A stretch of DNA of 64,000 nucleotides from Parapusillimonas sp013416435 (GTDB taxonomy: Bacteria; Pseudomonadota; Gammaproteobacteria; Burkholderiales; Burkholderiaceae_B). The number at the start of each line of letters is the position of its first letter. Positions within the stretch are counted from its first letter, which is position 1. The stretch is from the NCBI RefSeq assembly GCF_052180245.1, contig NZ_CP197474.1:2046001-2110000 (forward strand), written 5' to 3'. The notes under the pieces are model-generated. The model worked only from the letters and a program-made list of their open reading frames with translations. It did no database searches and had not been told where the DNA came from. Positions 42,625 through 51,392 of this stretch are shown piece after piece. The position numbers and the translations under genes were made by a program.

Positions 42625-42650
42625 GAAGGAACAGGCGGGCCTGTTCCTTC
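42625..42650 (-). terminator. Intercistronic stem-loop between aapJ and aapQ
   Basis: GAAGGAACAGGC (42625-42636) and GCCTGTTCCTTC (42639-42650) are perfect reverse complements with a two-base loop. Such hairpins behind a binding-protein gene protect the upstream mRNA and reduce transcription into the permease genes, so that more receptor than channel is made. The structure is seen; the role is the usual one for this position. Confidence 0.7.
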
Positions 42651-42674
42651 CGGCTAACGCATGAGTCGTCGGTC

Positions 42675-43700
42675 TTAGCGGATGGGTGGCGCGTACATCA
42701 GCCCGCCGTCGTTCCACAGCTTGTTCACGCCGCGCGGCAGCTTCAGCGGCGAGTTTTCACCCATGTTGCGGTCGAAGCTTTCGCCATAGTTGCCCACCTG
42801 CTTGACGATGCGGTAGGACCAGTCCTTGTCCAGGCCCAGCAGCTTGCCCATGTCTTCGCCGGTGCCCAGCAGACGCTGAACATTGGGATCCTTGCTGTCA
42901 GCCTTGGTCTTGTCCACGTTGCCCTGCGTAATGCCCATCTCTTCGGCATTCTGCATGGCGAAGAGCGACCATTTCACGATCGCGAACCATTCGTCGTCGC
43001 CGCGGCGCACCGCGGGGCCGAGCGGCTCTTTGGAGATGACGTCGGACAGGATGACGTAGTCGTCGGCGTTGGGGCTTTGGGTCCGGATGCCTGCAAGTTC
43101 GGACATGTCGGTCGAAATCACCTGGCAGCGGCCCGAGAAAAACGCCGTGTGGGCGGCTTCGGGAGAGTCGAACACCACGGACTTGTAAGGAATGCCGTTG
43201 GCATTGAAATAGTCGGCCACGTTCTTTTCGGACGTCGTGCCCGATTGCAGGCAGATTTCAGCGTTCTTCAGCTGCTTTGCGCTGCTGACGTTGAATTTCT
43301 TGGGCACCATGAAGCCCTGGCCGTCGTAGTAGTTGATGGCCGTGAACACCGCGCCGACCGAAGCGTCGCGCGTCAGCGACCAGGTGGTGTTGCGGGCCAG
43401 CATGTCGATTTCGCCCGACTGCAGCGCGGTGAAGCGTTGCGGCGGATTCAAAGGTACGAATTTCACCTTGGAGGCATCGCCCAATACCGCCGCGGCAACG
43501 GCGCGGCAGACATCGACGTCGAGACCGTGCCATTCGCCTTTGCTGTCCGTGCCGGAGAAGCCGGGCGCCGAGGTGTTCACGCCGCACACGACCTGGTCCT
43601 TGGCCTTGACCGAGTCCAGTACCTTGCCGGCGTGCGCCGCGCCGCCCGCCGCCACGGCCATGCCGAGGAGGGCGGTGGAAAGAAGAGAAGTAGTTTTCAT
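42675..43700 (-). CDS. aapJ: General L-amino-acid ABC transporter, periplasmic binding protein AapJ
   Basis: This 341-residue binding protein has a signal peptide ending near AAHA (residue 23). Family signatures are VVCGVNTSAPGFSGTDSKGE, GLDVDVCRAVAAAVLGD, SGEIDMLARNTTWSLTRDA and the C-terminal YGESFDRNMGENSPLKLPRG. AapJ binds a broad range of L-amino acids and hands them to AapQM. It is the first gene of the operon. Its upstream side is occupied by repeat cluster F. Confidence 0.95.
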   Translation of the reverse strand: MKTTSLLSTALLGMAVAAGGAAHAGKVLDSVKAKDQVVCGVNTSAPGFSGTDSKGEWHGLDVDVCRAVAAAVLGDASKVKFVPLNPPQRFTALQSGEIDMLARNTTWSLTRDASVGAVFTAINYYDGQGFMVPKKFNVSSAKQLKNAEICLQSGTTSEKNVADYFNANGIPYKSVVFDSPEAAHTAFFSGRCQVISTDMSELAGIRTQSPNADDYVILSDVISKEPLGPAVRRGDDEWFAIVKWSLFAMQNAEEMGITQGNVDKTKADSKDPNVQRLLGTGEDMGKLLGLDKDWSYRIVKQVGNYGESFDRNMGENSPLKLPRGVNKLWNDGGLMYAPPIR

Positions 43701-43810
43701 ATTGGTCGCTCTTTTTATAATGGTTGCCGTGGTCGGGCAGAAGGCGCATTCGTGCGCCGAAAGGACGAATTATAGTGATTTGTGACCGCTTTGCAGCAAC
43801 TGAAGCTTGA

Positions 43811-43945
43811 GGGGTCGGACCCCATGCGGGGTCCGACCCCTTTGACTTCTGCTGGGGTCAGACCCCGTACGGGGTCTGACCCCTCGACCTCTGCTCCGCA
43901 TGGGGTCTGACCCCTCGGCTTTCGCGCCGTACGGGGTCTGACCCC
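43811..43945. repeat. Palindromic repeat cluster F (two two-armed copies, two single arms)
   Basis: Full copies lie at 43811-43840 (paired G/C variant) and 43854-43883 (standard, centre GTAC). Single GGGGTCTGACCCC arms lie at 43902-43914 and 43933-43945, preceded by CGCA and GTAC centres. The spacers TTGACTTCTGCT and TCGACCTCTGCT are related, again suggesting unit duplication. The cluster starts directly at the stop of the lipoprotein gene. Confidence 0.94.
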
Positions 43946-44671
43946 TCAGCGCACGGGCAGGAAATTGAAGAAAAGCAGCCCCTGCATGTAATTGATCCCC
44001 ACGCGGCGCAGGTTTTCGTCCAGCAGGTTGGCGATGAGATCCAGGCGGCCGATGAGCTGGCCGAATTCCCGCTCGAAACTCAGGTTGGTGGCGCCATCCG
44101 ATATTTCATTCGCCAGCAGCAGCGGACGGCCATCGCCCAATCGCTTGCTGGCGAGCAGCCAGGCGGCGATTTCCACGTTGCGCGCGGCGTTATAGACATG
44201 CTGGGCATTCAGGACGTCGGTCACGTAGAAGCGCGTCTTGCCGTCGTGGGCGTTGATGATGGTGCTTGCCATGCCGGCAACGAAGGCGCCCACCCGGTCG
44301 CCGCGGTAGTTAGGATCCAGCGCCACCGACAGGATCTCGATGTCGCGCAAGCCGGCCAGCTCGGGCGGCGCCCGTCCTTCCCGTATGGCTTTGCGCCCTT
44401 GCTCGATGGCGGCTTCGATATCAGGTGCGCCCGTCTTGCGCCACTCGGCCGGGTTGCGCCGGTAGAGTTTTTCGAGCAGGCGGGCCAGGCTTTCGAGATT
44501 GTCGCGCATCGCTACCGAGACCGTCCGGTTGAAGTCGGTCTGCGCGAATTGCTCGATGGAGAGTTCTTCGGTGGACGGCCGGGAAGATACCGTCGCACCC
44601 TGAGGCAGGGCACAGCCCCCCAGCGCTGCCGCCGTGAAGAGAATCGCCGTGCACATGCGTATTCTTTTCAT
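43946..44671 (-). CDS. Putative lipoprotein
   Basis: This 241-residue protein has a lipoprotein signal: basic start MKRIRMC, hydrophobic AILFTAAAL and lipobox LGGC (Cys19). The rest is mostly helical and hydrophilic, with VGAFVAGMASTIINAHDGKT and LLANEISDGATNLSFEREFG as its more conserved-looking parts. I do not recognise a named family. It is co-transcribed with the Lrp-like gene upstream, whose stop overlaps its start by four bases. It is likely anchored in a membrane facing the periplasm. Confidence 0.75.
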   Translation of the reverse strand: MKRIRMCTAILFTAAALGGCALPQGATVSSRPSTEELSIEQFAQTDFNRTVSVAMRDNLESLARLLEKLYRRNPAEWRKTGAPDIEAAIEQGRKAIREGRAPPELAGLRDIEILSVALDPNYRGDRVGAFVAGMASTIINAHDGKTRFYVTDVLNAQHVYNAARNVEIAAWLLASKRLGDGRPLLLANEISDGATNLSFEREFGQLIGRLDLIANLLDENLRRVGINYMQGLLFFNFLPVR

Positions 44672-45126
44672 GCCGCATCGGAATCCGGCGAGGTGAGAGG
44701 CGGCAGGCGGCGCTTGACCGGCGTCGATTTCACAATGGAAGTGTTGGTTTCCGCCTGGTCGATGAGGGTATCAAGAATGGCATCGAGCTGTTCCATGGAT
44801 CGAACGGCCAGGCGAGCCACGAAACAGTCCTCGCCGGTGACCTTGTCGCATTCGGTAAACTGCGGCGTTGCCTGGATGAGTCTTTCGATGGCGGGAAGGC
44901 GCCCCGGCATGGGCTTGATGCGCACGATGGCCTGCAGTTGGTAGCCGAATGCCTTGGGGTCGATGGTGACGGTGTAGCCGGTGAGCAGTCCCCGCGTTTC
45001 AAGACGCCTGAGGCGTTCAGCCACGCTGGGGGACGACAGCCCGCTGATTCGGGCCAGGTCTTTCAGCGTCCGGCGCGAGTCCTCGGTAAGCGCATTGATC
45101 AGGATACGGTCTATTTCGTCGGGCAT
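44668..45126 (-). CDS. Lrp/AsnC-family transcriptional regulator
   Basis: This 152-residue regulator has an N-terminal HTH (DRILINALTEDSRRTLKDLA, SGLSSPSVAERLRRLETRG) and a C-terminal RAM domain for amino-acid binding (FTECDKVTGEDCFVARLAV). It is divergent from an EamA transporter gene, which it probably regulates, and overlaps the lipoprotein gene downstream by four bases. ATG 45126 begins MPDEIDRIL. Confidence 0.93.
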   Translation of the reverse strand: MPDEIDRILINALTEDSRRTLKDLARISGLSSPSVAERLRRLETRGLLTGYTVTIDPKAFGYQLQAIVRIKPMPGRLPAIERLIQATPQFTECDKVTGEDCFVARLAVRSMEQLDAILDTLIDQAETNTSIVKSTPVKRRLPPLTSPDSDAA

Positions 45127-45155
45127 GGGCTGGTTGATAAAGTAAAAATCTGAAT

Positions 45156-45175
45156 TGCTTTACAAGAAAAAAGCA
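45156..45175. promoter_or_regulatory. Inverted repeat in the Lrp-EamA divergent region
   Basis: TGCTTT (45156-45161) and AAAGCA (45170-45175) face each other across eight A+T-rich bases, in the 132-base gap between the divergent starts. Lrp-type regulators bind A+T-rich palindromes of this kind. This is an operator candidate only. Confidence 0.35.
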
Positions 45176-45258
45176 GAATACCGATTTTGCCTTGGAATTG
45201 CTATGGATCGCGAGATGGGAAAGGATCACACTTACGCCTGTCGCATCAGGAGCAGGAA

Positions 45259-46155
45259 ATGGAAGAACAAGTAAAGCGCGGTTCGCTGGAGATGGCAAGC
45301 GCGATGCTCATATCGGGCACGATAGGCTGGTTTGTAGTGATGTCGGGGCAACCCGTCCTGGAGGTCGTATTCTGGCGCTGCCTGTTTGGCGCCGTCACCT
45401 TGCTCTTCATCTGCGGCGCCATGGGCCACCTGCGCCGCGGGATGCTCGATCGCACCACGCTGGGCTGGGCCGTCGTCAGCGGCGTTGCCATCGTCGGCAA
45501 CTGGGTCTTCCTGTTCGCGGCCTACTCGCGCGCATCCATCGGTATCGCGACCGCGGTATACAACACCCAGCCCTTCATGCTCGTGGCCCTGGGCGCCGTA
45601 TTCCTGGGCGAGCGCATCACATCGGACAAGATGCTGTGGCTGGGGGTGGCATTCGCCGGCATGCTGGCCATTACGGTTCAGGAAGGGGCGCCGGCATACG
45701 GGGCGGGCGCCTACCTGGTGGGCATCATGTTGTCCCTGGGCGCCGCCTTTCTGTATGCCGTGGCGGCCATCTTGGTCAAGCACTTGAGCGGGGTGCCTCC
45801 GCATCTGATCGCCTTGATCCAGGTGTGCACCGGCGTTCTGCTGCTGTCGCCCTTCGTGGGGCTCGGCGCCCTTGAATCCTCATCGCCGTTCACGTGGTTC
45901 ACCCTGGTTTCAATGGGCGTGGTGCACACGGGTTTGATGTATGTGCTGTTATATGGCGGCATACAGAAGCTGCCCACGACCATGACGGGAGCCTTGTCCT
46001 TCATGTATCCGATTGTTGCGATACTGGTGGATTGGGCGGCATTCGGCCAGCATCTGCGCTGGCTGCAATGGGTCGGGGTGGCCGCGATATTCCTGGCGGT
46101 GACGGGAATGCGCCAGGGCTGGAAGCCTTTCTCATCCGTCTTCGCAAGACCATGA
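45259..46155 (+). CDS. EamA-family drug/metabolite transporter
   Basis: This 298-residue inner-membrane protein has ten predicted helices in two EamA repeats (GTIGWFVVMSGQPVLEVVFW, and SLGAAFLYAVAAILVKHLSG in the second half). AGGAGCAGGAA precedes ATG 45259. With a divergent Lrp-type regulator it is likely an exporter or importer of an amino acid or related metabolite. Confidence 0.9.
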   Translation: MEEQVKRGSLEMASAMLISGTIGWFVVMSGQPVLEVVFWRCLFGAVTLLFICGAMGHLRRGMLDRTTLGWAVVSGVAIVGNWVFLFAAYSRASIGIATAVYNTQPFMLVALGAVFLGERITSDKMLWLGVAFAGMLAITVQEGAPAYGAGAYLVGIMLSLGAAFLYAVAAILVKHLSGVPPHLIALIQVCTGVLLLSPFVGLGALESSSPFTWFTLVSMGVVHTGLMYVLLYGGIQKLPTTMTGALSFMYPIVAILVDWAAFGQHLRWLQWVGVAAIFLAVTGMRQGWKPFSSVFARP

Positions 46156-46229
46156 AAGCGTCTATGGATTCGCGCAGCGCTCTGTGCTAGTGTTTGGCGC
46201 TGCGCCATCCATTTATGGGCCATGCTTAC

Positions 46230-46607
46230 ATGCCGGTACTGCTAGCCGTCTTTTCTCTGTTTTTCATGCAAATCGCGGGCGAGACGCTGGTGCGCCTGAC
46301 CGCGCTGCCCCTGCCGGGCCCTTTGGTGGGGATGCTGCTCATGCTTGTCGCCCTCATGGCATATGGGAAAGTGCCCGACGGCCTGCGCCATACGTGCCAG
46401 CATCTGCTCAAGCACCTGATGCTGCTGTTCATTCCGGCGGTCGCGGGAATCATTGCGTATTTCGGCACGCTGCAGCGCGAATGGATACCCTTTCTTGCGG
46501 CCTGCATCGGCGGCGTGGCGCTTACCATCGCCGTCACGGCGCTTACTCTGCGCTGGATGATGCGGCGCAGTAAAGGATCAGAGCCCATTGACCTCACCAG
46601 GCCCTAG
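46230..46607 (+). CDS. lrgA: CidA/LrgA-family membrane protein
   Basis: This 125-residue, four-helix protein is of the holin-like CidA/LrgA family (ETLVRLTALPLPGPLVGMLL; LLFIPAVAGIIAYF). The start at 46230 (MPVLLAVFSLFF) matches the usual N-terminus; ATG 46215 is in frame and also possible, and neither has a clear ribosome-binding site. It is followed after four bases by lrgB. The pair influences murein hydrolase activity or moves pyruvate or related metabolites. Confidence 0.88.
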   Translation: MPVLLAVFSLFFMQIAGETLVRLTALPLPGPLVGMLLMLVALMAYGKVPDGLRHTCQHLLKHLMLLFIPAVAGIIAYFGTLQREWIPFLAACIGGVALTIAVTALTLRWMMRRSKGSEPIDLTRP

Positions 46608-46611
46608 GCTC

Positions 46612-47337
46612 ATGAGCACGGCGCTTCAAGAATCATGGGCGTATCTCGCGGATTCCACCTTGTTCTGGCTGGCATTCACGGTGGCGGCCTACCTGATTGC
46701 GCTGAAGGCGTACCTGCGCTGTCGCGGCAATCCGCTGCTGCTGCCCGTATTGACGGCGGTGGCCATGGTGGTGGCGGTTCTATATGCCACCGACACACCT
46801 TATGAGGCGTATGCCGGGCATACCTGGTTTCTTACTTTCCTGATCGGGCCCGCCACTGTCGCGCTCGCGATACCGCTGTATGGCCAACTGGGCCGTCTCA
46901 AGCGGATGATGGCGCCGCTTTGCGTCGCGCTGCTGGCCGGTTCCGCCACGGCCATCGTGACGGGCATGGGCATCGCATGGATGCTGGGCGGCAGCCTGCA
47001 GACTCAATTGTCGATCGCTCCGAAATCAGCCACCATGCCGATTGCGATGGAGGTTGCGGCCTTGACCGGCGGTCTGCCTTCGTTGACCACGATAGCCGTT
47101 GCAGTGACGGGCATCGCGGGAGCGATTCTTTCGGGATTCCTGCTGCGGCTGCTGCGCATCGCGGACCCGGCGGCGCAAGGATTCTCGCTTGGCCTGAGCG
47201 CCCATGCCATCGGTGTGGCGCGGGCTTTCCAGGTGAATGAAACCGCCGGCGCATTCGCCGCGCTGGGCATGGGCCTGAACGGCATCGCCACGGCGATCCT
47301 CATTCCCTTCTGGCTGGCGCTACTGGCGCTTTTCTAG
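46612..47337 (+). CDS. lrgB: LrgB-family membrane protein
   Basis: This 241-residue LrgB/CidB-type membrane protein has the conserved core SIAPKSATMPIAMEVAALTG and GLSAHAIGVARAF. ATG 46612 lies four bases after the lrgA stop, so the two form an operon. Confidence 0.92.
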   Translation: MSTALQESWAYLADSTLFWLAFTVAAYLIALKAYLRCRGNPLLLPVLTAVAMVVAVLYATDTPYEAYAGHTWFLTFLIGPATVALAIPLYGQLGRLKRMMAPLCVALLAGSATAIVTGMGIAWMLGGSLQTQLSIAPKSATMPIAMEVAALTGGLPSLTTIAVAVTGIAGAILSGFLLRLLRIADPAAQGFSLGLSAHAIGVARAFQVNETAGAFAALGMGLNGIATAILIPFWLALLALF

Positions 47338-47396
47338 GCGCGGGACTATCATTTTATGTAAGCCCCGGCTGCCATAAGAACCACAGGAGACCAGGA

Positions 47397-49058
47397 ATGT
47401 CCAGTATTTTCGACCGCGGTTTGCCGCAGACTCCGGCAAACCATGCAGCGATCACTCCGCTGTCCTTCATCGAACGCTCGGCTGCCGTGTATCCGGACCG
47501 GCTTGCGATCGTCCATGGCTCGGGGTCGCAAGCCTTGCGCCGGACCTGGTCCCAGCTGTACGCCCGCTGCAGGCGCCTGGCGAGCGCCCTGGAACAGCAT
47601 GGAATCGGCAAGGGAAGCACCGTGGCGGTGATGCTGCCCAATACGCCTCCCATGGTAGAGGCCCATTTCGGTGTTCCCATGGCCGGCGCCGTGCTCAATG
47701 CCATCAATACCCGGCTGGATCCCTCCACGGTCGCATACATGCTGGACCACGGCGAAGCCCGGCTGGTCATCGTCGATACCGAGTTTGCGCCAACCATGAA
47801 GAAAGCGCTCGAACTCAGGCAGTCGCGCGAACCGATCACGGTCGTCGATGTCGTCGACCCTTTATATACCGGCGGGAACCCGCCCATCGGCACCCTCGAG
47901 TACGAAAGCCTGCTTTCCCAGGGCGATCCCGACTATGACTGGGCGCTTCCCGGCGATGAATGGGACGCGATTGCTTTGAACTACACCAGCGGCACCACCG
48001 GCAATCCCAAAGGGGTGGTCTACCACCACCGCGGCGCCGCGACCGCCGCCATTTCGAACATTCTTGAATGGGACATGCCCAAGCACGCCATCTATCTCTG
48101 GACCTTGCCCATGTTCCATTGCAACGGCTGGTGTTTTCCGTGGGCGGTTGCTGCCCGCGCGGGCGTGAACGTGTGTTTGCGCCGGGTCGAGGCACAGGCG
48201 ATTTTCGACGCCATCCGCGAGCACGGCGTCGATCATTATTGCGGCGCGCCCATTGTCCACAGCATGCTGGTCAATGCGCCGCAGTCGATGAAGGAGGGCA
48301 TGCCGTCCGGCGTGAAGGCCATGGTGGCCGGCGCGGCTCCGCCCGCGTCCATGATCGAGGGCATGGAGCGCATGGGCTTCGATTTGCTGCACGTCTACGG
48401 CCTGACTGAAGTCTACGGCCCGGCCACCGTTTGCGCCAAGCACGATTCCTGGAACGACCTGGACATCGGCGAACGCGCCCGCCTGAACGCGCGCCAGGGC
48501 GTCACCTACCATCTCGAACGAGGCATCGCCGTCATGGACCCAGCCACCATGCAGCCCGTGCCGGCCGACGGGCAGACCATGGGCGAGATCATGTTCCGCG
48601 GCAACATCACCATGAAGGGCTACCTGAAGAACCCCAAGGCCACGCAAGAAGCGCTTGCCGGAGGCTGGTTCCATAGCGGAGACCTGGCGGTGATGGATCC
48701 GGACGGCTACGTGAAAATCAAGGACCGCAGCAAGGACATCATCATTTCCGGCGGCGAAAACATCTCCTCCATCGAGGTCGAGGACGTCCTTTATCGTCAT
48801 CCGGACGTACTCGCCGCCGCTGTTGTGGCGCGTCCCGACGAACGCTGGGGCGAGACACCCTGCGCCTTTGTCGAACTCAAGGAAGGCGCACGCGCCACCT
48901 CGGACGCCATCATCGAGCATTGCAAGAAACACATGGCGGGCTTCAAGGTGCCGCGCACGGTGGTGTTCTGCGAATTGCCCAAGACCTCCACCGGCAAGAT
49001 TCAGAAATTCGAGCTGCGCAAACTGGCCGAAACGCTGGAACCCGCCAGCGCCGCCTGA
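47397..49058 (+). CDS. Acyl-CoA synthetase, AMP-binding family
   Basis: This 553-residue adenylate-forming enzyme activates a fatty or organic acid to its CoA thioester. The AMP/ATP motif is ALNYTSGTTGNPKGVVYHH; later motifs are VYGLTEVYGPAT, GGWFHSGDLAVMDPDGYVKI, DRSKDIIISGGENISS and the catalytic Lys in TSTGKIQKFELR. A GGAG site lies close before the ATG. The N-terminal pattern and length fit the medium-chain / 3-(methylthio)propionyl-CoA ligase group. The natural acid is not evident. Confidence 0.92.
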   Translation: MSSIFDRGLPQTPANHAAITPLSFIERSAAVYPDRLAIVHGSGSQALRRTWSQLYARCRRLASALEQHGIGKGSTVAVMLPNTPPMVEAHFGVPMAGAVLNAINTRLDPSTVAYMLDHGEARLVIVDTEFAPTMKKALELRQSREPITVVDVVDPLYTGGNPPIGTLEYESLLSQGDPDYDWALPGDEWDAIALNYTSGTTGNPKGVVYHHRGAATAAISNILEWDMPKHAIYLWTLPMFHCNGWCFPWAVAARAGVNVCLRRVEAQAIFDAIREHGVDHYCGAPIVHSMLVNAPQSMKEGMPSGVKAMVAGAAPPASMIEGMERMGFDLLHVYGLTEVYGPATVCAKHDSWNDLDIGERARLNARQGVTYHLERGIAVMDPATMQPVPADGQTMGEIMFRGNITMKGYLKNPKATQEALAGGWFHSGDLAVMDPDGYVKIKDRSKDIIISGGENISSIEVEDVLYRHPDVLAAAVVARPDERWGETPCAFVELKEGARATSDAIIEHCKKHMAGFKVPRTVVFCELPKTSTGKIQKFELRKLAETLEPASAA

Positions 49059-49132
49059 TTCCCCCACAGGCCGGCTTCGCGTCGGTCGGGTAAACTCGTT
49101 TTTTGTCGTTCTCGTATTCAAGGATTTGTTGT

Positions 49133-49615
49133 ATGCCTTCGTTTGATGTCGTCTCCGAAGTAGACAAGCATGAGCTGAGCAATGCCATTGACCAGGCCAA
49201 TCGCGAACTTTCGACGCGCTTCGACTTCAAGGGCACGAATGCCACCTTCGAGCTCGAAGGCTATGTGGTGACGCAGTCCGCGCCCAGTGTGTTCCAGCTG
49301 AACCAGATGCTAGACATCTTGCGCGGCCGGCTTTCCGCGCGAGGCATCGATGTACGTTGCCTGGACATCGGCGAGCCGCTGGAAAACGTCTCCGGCGCGC
49401 GCCGCAAGGTAACGGTGAAGCAGGGCATAGAGCAGGCGGTTTCCAAGAAACTGATCGCCGAGATGAAAAGCGCCAAGCTGAAAGTCGAGGCGCAGATCAA
49501 TGGCGACAAACTGCGGGTAAGCGGGAAGAAGCGCGACGACCTGCAAACCGCGATTGCCCTGCTGAAAAAGACCGAGGTCGAACTGCCGCTGCAGTTCAAT
49601 AATTTCCGGGATTGA
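49133..49615 (+). CDS. yajQ: YajQ-family nucleotide-binding protein
   Basis: This 160-residue protein has two ferredoxin-like halves (MPSFDVVSEVDKHELSNAID; VKQGIEQAVSKKLIAEMKSA; ELPLQFNNFRD at the end). Members bind RNA or cyclic di-GMP and act as regulators. ATG 49133 is the family start. The gene ends five bases before repeat cluster G. Confidence 0.95.
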   Translation: MPSFDVVSEVDKHELSNAIDQANRELSTRFDFKGTNATFELEGYVVTQSAPSVFQLNQMLDILRGRLSARGIDVRCLDIGEPLENVSGARRKVTVKQGIEQAVSKKLIAEMKSAKLKVEAQINGDKLRVSGKKRDDLQTAIALLKKTEVELPLQFNNFRD

Positions 49616-49619
49616 TGAA

Positions 49620-49649
49620 GGGGTCAGACCCCGTACGGGGTCTGACTCC
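49620..49649. repeat. Palindromic repeat G (one copy)
   Basis: A single copy with centre GTAC and one mismatch at the outer end of the second arm (GACTCC for GACCCC). It lies in the 56-base gap between the convergent yajQ and ABC-2 permease genes. Confidence 0.93.
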
Positions 49650-49671
49650 TTGACCCCTCGGCTTCCCGCGC

Positions 49672-50433
49672 CTATCTTTTCAGCTTATACCCGGTCTTGA
49701 AGATCCATCCCACAATGGCCAGGCACAGTGCCAGGAAGACCAGCGTCATCGCCAGGCTGGTGTAGATGCTGACGTCGGCGACGCCGTAGAAGCTCCAGCG
49801 GAAGCCGCTGATCAGATACACGACGGGATTGAACAGCGTTACCGTCTGCCAGATGGGCGGCAGCATATTGATGGAATAGAAGCTTCCGCCAAGAAAAGCC
49901 AGGGGCGTGACGATGAGCAGCGGGACCAGCTGCAGTTTCTCGAAACCGTCGGCCCAGATGCCGATGATGAAGCCGAACAGGCTGAAGGTGACGGCGGTCA
50001 GGATCATGAAGGCGATCATCCACAGCGGATGATCGATGCGCAGCGGCACGAAGAAGGCGGCGGTCGCCAGGATGATGAGCGCCAGGATGACGGACTTCGT
50101 CGCGGCGGCGCCGACGTAGCTCAGCGTGATTTCCAGATACGAAACCGGCGCGGAAAGCACTTCGTAGATGGTGCCGGTGAATTTCGGGAAATAGATGCCG
50201 AAAGACGCATTCGAGATGCTCTGCGTGAGCAGGGACAGCATGATCAGGCCCGGCACGATGAAGGCACCATAGCTGATGCCGTCGATCTCGGTGATCCGGT
50301 TGCCGATCGCGCCGCCGAAGACGACGAAATACAGGGAAGTGGAAATGACCGGCGCGACGATGCTTTGCAGCAGCGTGCGCCACGCCCTCGCCATTTCGAA
50401 AACATAAATCGCGCGGATGGCGTGCAGATTCAT
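49672..50433 (-). CDS. ABC-2 type transporter permease
   Basis: This 253-residue membrane protein has six helices of the ABC-2 family (ISTSLYFVVFGGAIGNRITE, PGLIMLSLLTQSISNASFGI, PLAFLGGSFYSINMLPP). ATG 50433 begins MNLHAIRAIYVFEMARAWR and overlaps the ATPase stop by four bases. The pair resembles the YadGH exporter family. The substrate is unknown. Confidence 0.92.
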   Translation of the reverse strand: MNLHAIRAIYVFEMARAWRTLLQSIVAPVISTSLYFVVFGGAIGNRITEIDGISYGAFIVPGLIMLSLLTQSISNASFGIYFPKFTGTIYEVLSAPVSYLEITLSYVGAAATKSVILALIILATAAFFVPLRIDHPLWMIAFMILTAVTFSLFGFIIGIWADGFEKLQLVPLLIVTPLAFLGGSFYSINMLPPIWQTVTLFNPVVYLISGFRWSFYGVADVSIYTSLAMTLVFLALCLAIVGWIFKTGYKLKR

Positions 50434-51356
50434 TTTGCTTCCCGTACCAGTTTCACGAAGATTTCCTCCAGCGAGCTTTGCTTGGTGTGCAAGTCCCGGA
50501 ATTCGATGCCGCTGCGCACCAGCGCGCCGAACAGTCCCGCTATATCGTGGTGGCCGCGCTGGGTGTCGTAGGTGTACACGATGCGGGAACCGTCGGCGTC
50601 CAGTTCCAGCCGATAGTCGGCCAGGGATTCGGGCAGGCTCTCCAGCGGGTGCTGCAGCTCCAGGGTAAGCTGTTTTTCGCCCAGCTTGCGCATGAGTTCC
50701 GCCTTCTTTTCCACCAGCACGATTTCGCCATTGTTGATGACCCCGACCCTGTCCGCCATTTCCTCGGCTTCTTCGATGTAATGCGTGGTCAGGATGACGG
50801 TGACGCCCGTGGCGCGCAGGGAGCGCACGACCTCCCACATCTCCTTGCGCAGCGACACATCGACGCCCGCCGTGGGCTCGTCAAGGAACAGGATGCGGGG
50901 CTCATGCGACAGGGCCTTGGCGATCAGCACGCGGCGTTTCATGCCGCCCGACAGCGTAATGAGCTTGTTGTCTTTCTTGTTCCACAGGGAAAGCGCCTTC
51001 AGCACCTTCTCGATGTGTGCGGCATCGGGTGGCTTGCCGAACAGGCCGCGACTGAAGCTGACAGTGGCCCAGACCGTTTCGAAGGCGTCGGTGGTCAATT
51101 CCTGTGGTACGAGGCCAATCAGCGAGCGCGCTTGACGGTAATCCGAGATGATGTCATGGCCGTCGGCCAGCACGGTGCCGGAAGTGGGCTGCGCGAGGCC
51201 GCAGATGATGCTGATCAGTGTGGTCTTGCCGGCGCCATTGGGACCCAGCAGGGCGAAGATTTCCCCGCGCTCGATGTCCAGGTTGATGTGTTTCAGGGCT
51301 TGCAGCCCCGTGGGGTAGGTTTTAGAGAGATTGCGTACGGAAATGATGGGTGGCAT
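50430..51356 (-). CDS. ABC-2 type transporter ATP-binding protein
   Basis: This 308-residue ATPase has Walker A GPNGAGKTT, signature LSGGMKRR, Walker B ILFLDEPTAGVD and switch His in TTHYIEEAEEM. A C-terminal domain of about 80 residues follows, as in YadG-type exporters. ATG 51356 (MPPIISVRNL) follows GGAA. It forms an exporter with the downstream permease. Confidence 0.94.
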   Translation of the reverse strand: MPPIISVRNLSKTYPTGLQALKHINLDIERGEIFALLGPNGAGKTTLISIICGLAQPTSGTVLADGHDIISDYRQARSLIGLVPQELTTDAFETVWATVSFSRGLFGKPPDAAHIEKVLKALSLWNKKDNKLITLSGGMKRRVLIAKALSHEPRILFLDEPTAGVDVSLRKEMWEVVRSLRATGVTVILTTHYIEEAEEMADRVGVINNGEIVLVEKKAELMRKLGEKQLTLELQHPLESLPESLADYRLELDADGSRIVYTYDTQRGHHDIAGLFGALVRSGIEFRDLHTKQSSLEEIFVKLVREAK

Positions 51357-51392
51357 GGTGATTTCCAGGCGGCTCTGTTGCACAATAACATA

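Noticed and set aside
50478..51392. Upstream extension of the NAD(P)HX repair gene by about 305 codons
   Set aside because: It runs antisense through the ABC exporter ATPase; the family starts at about 51393.
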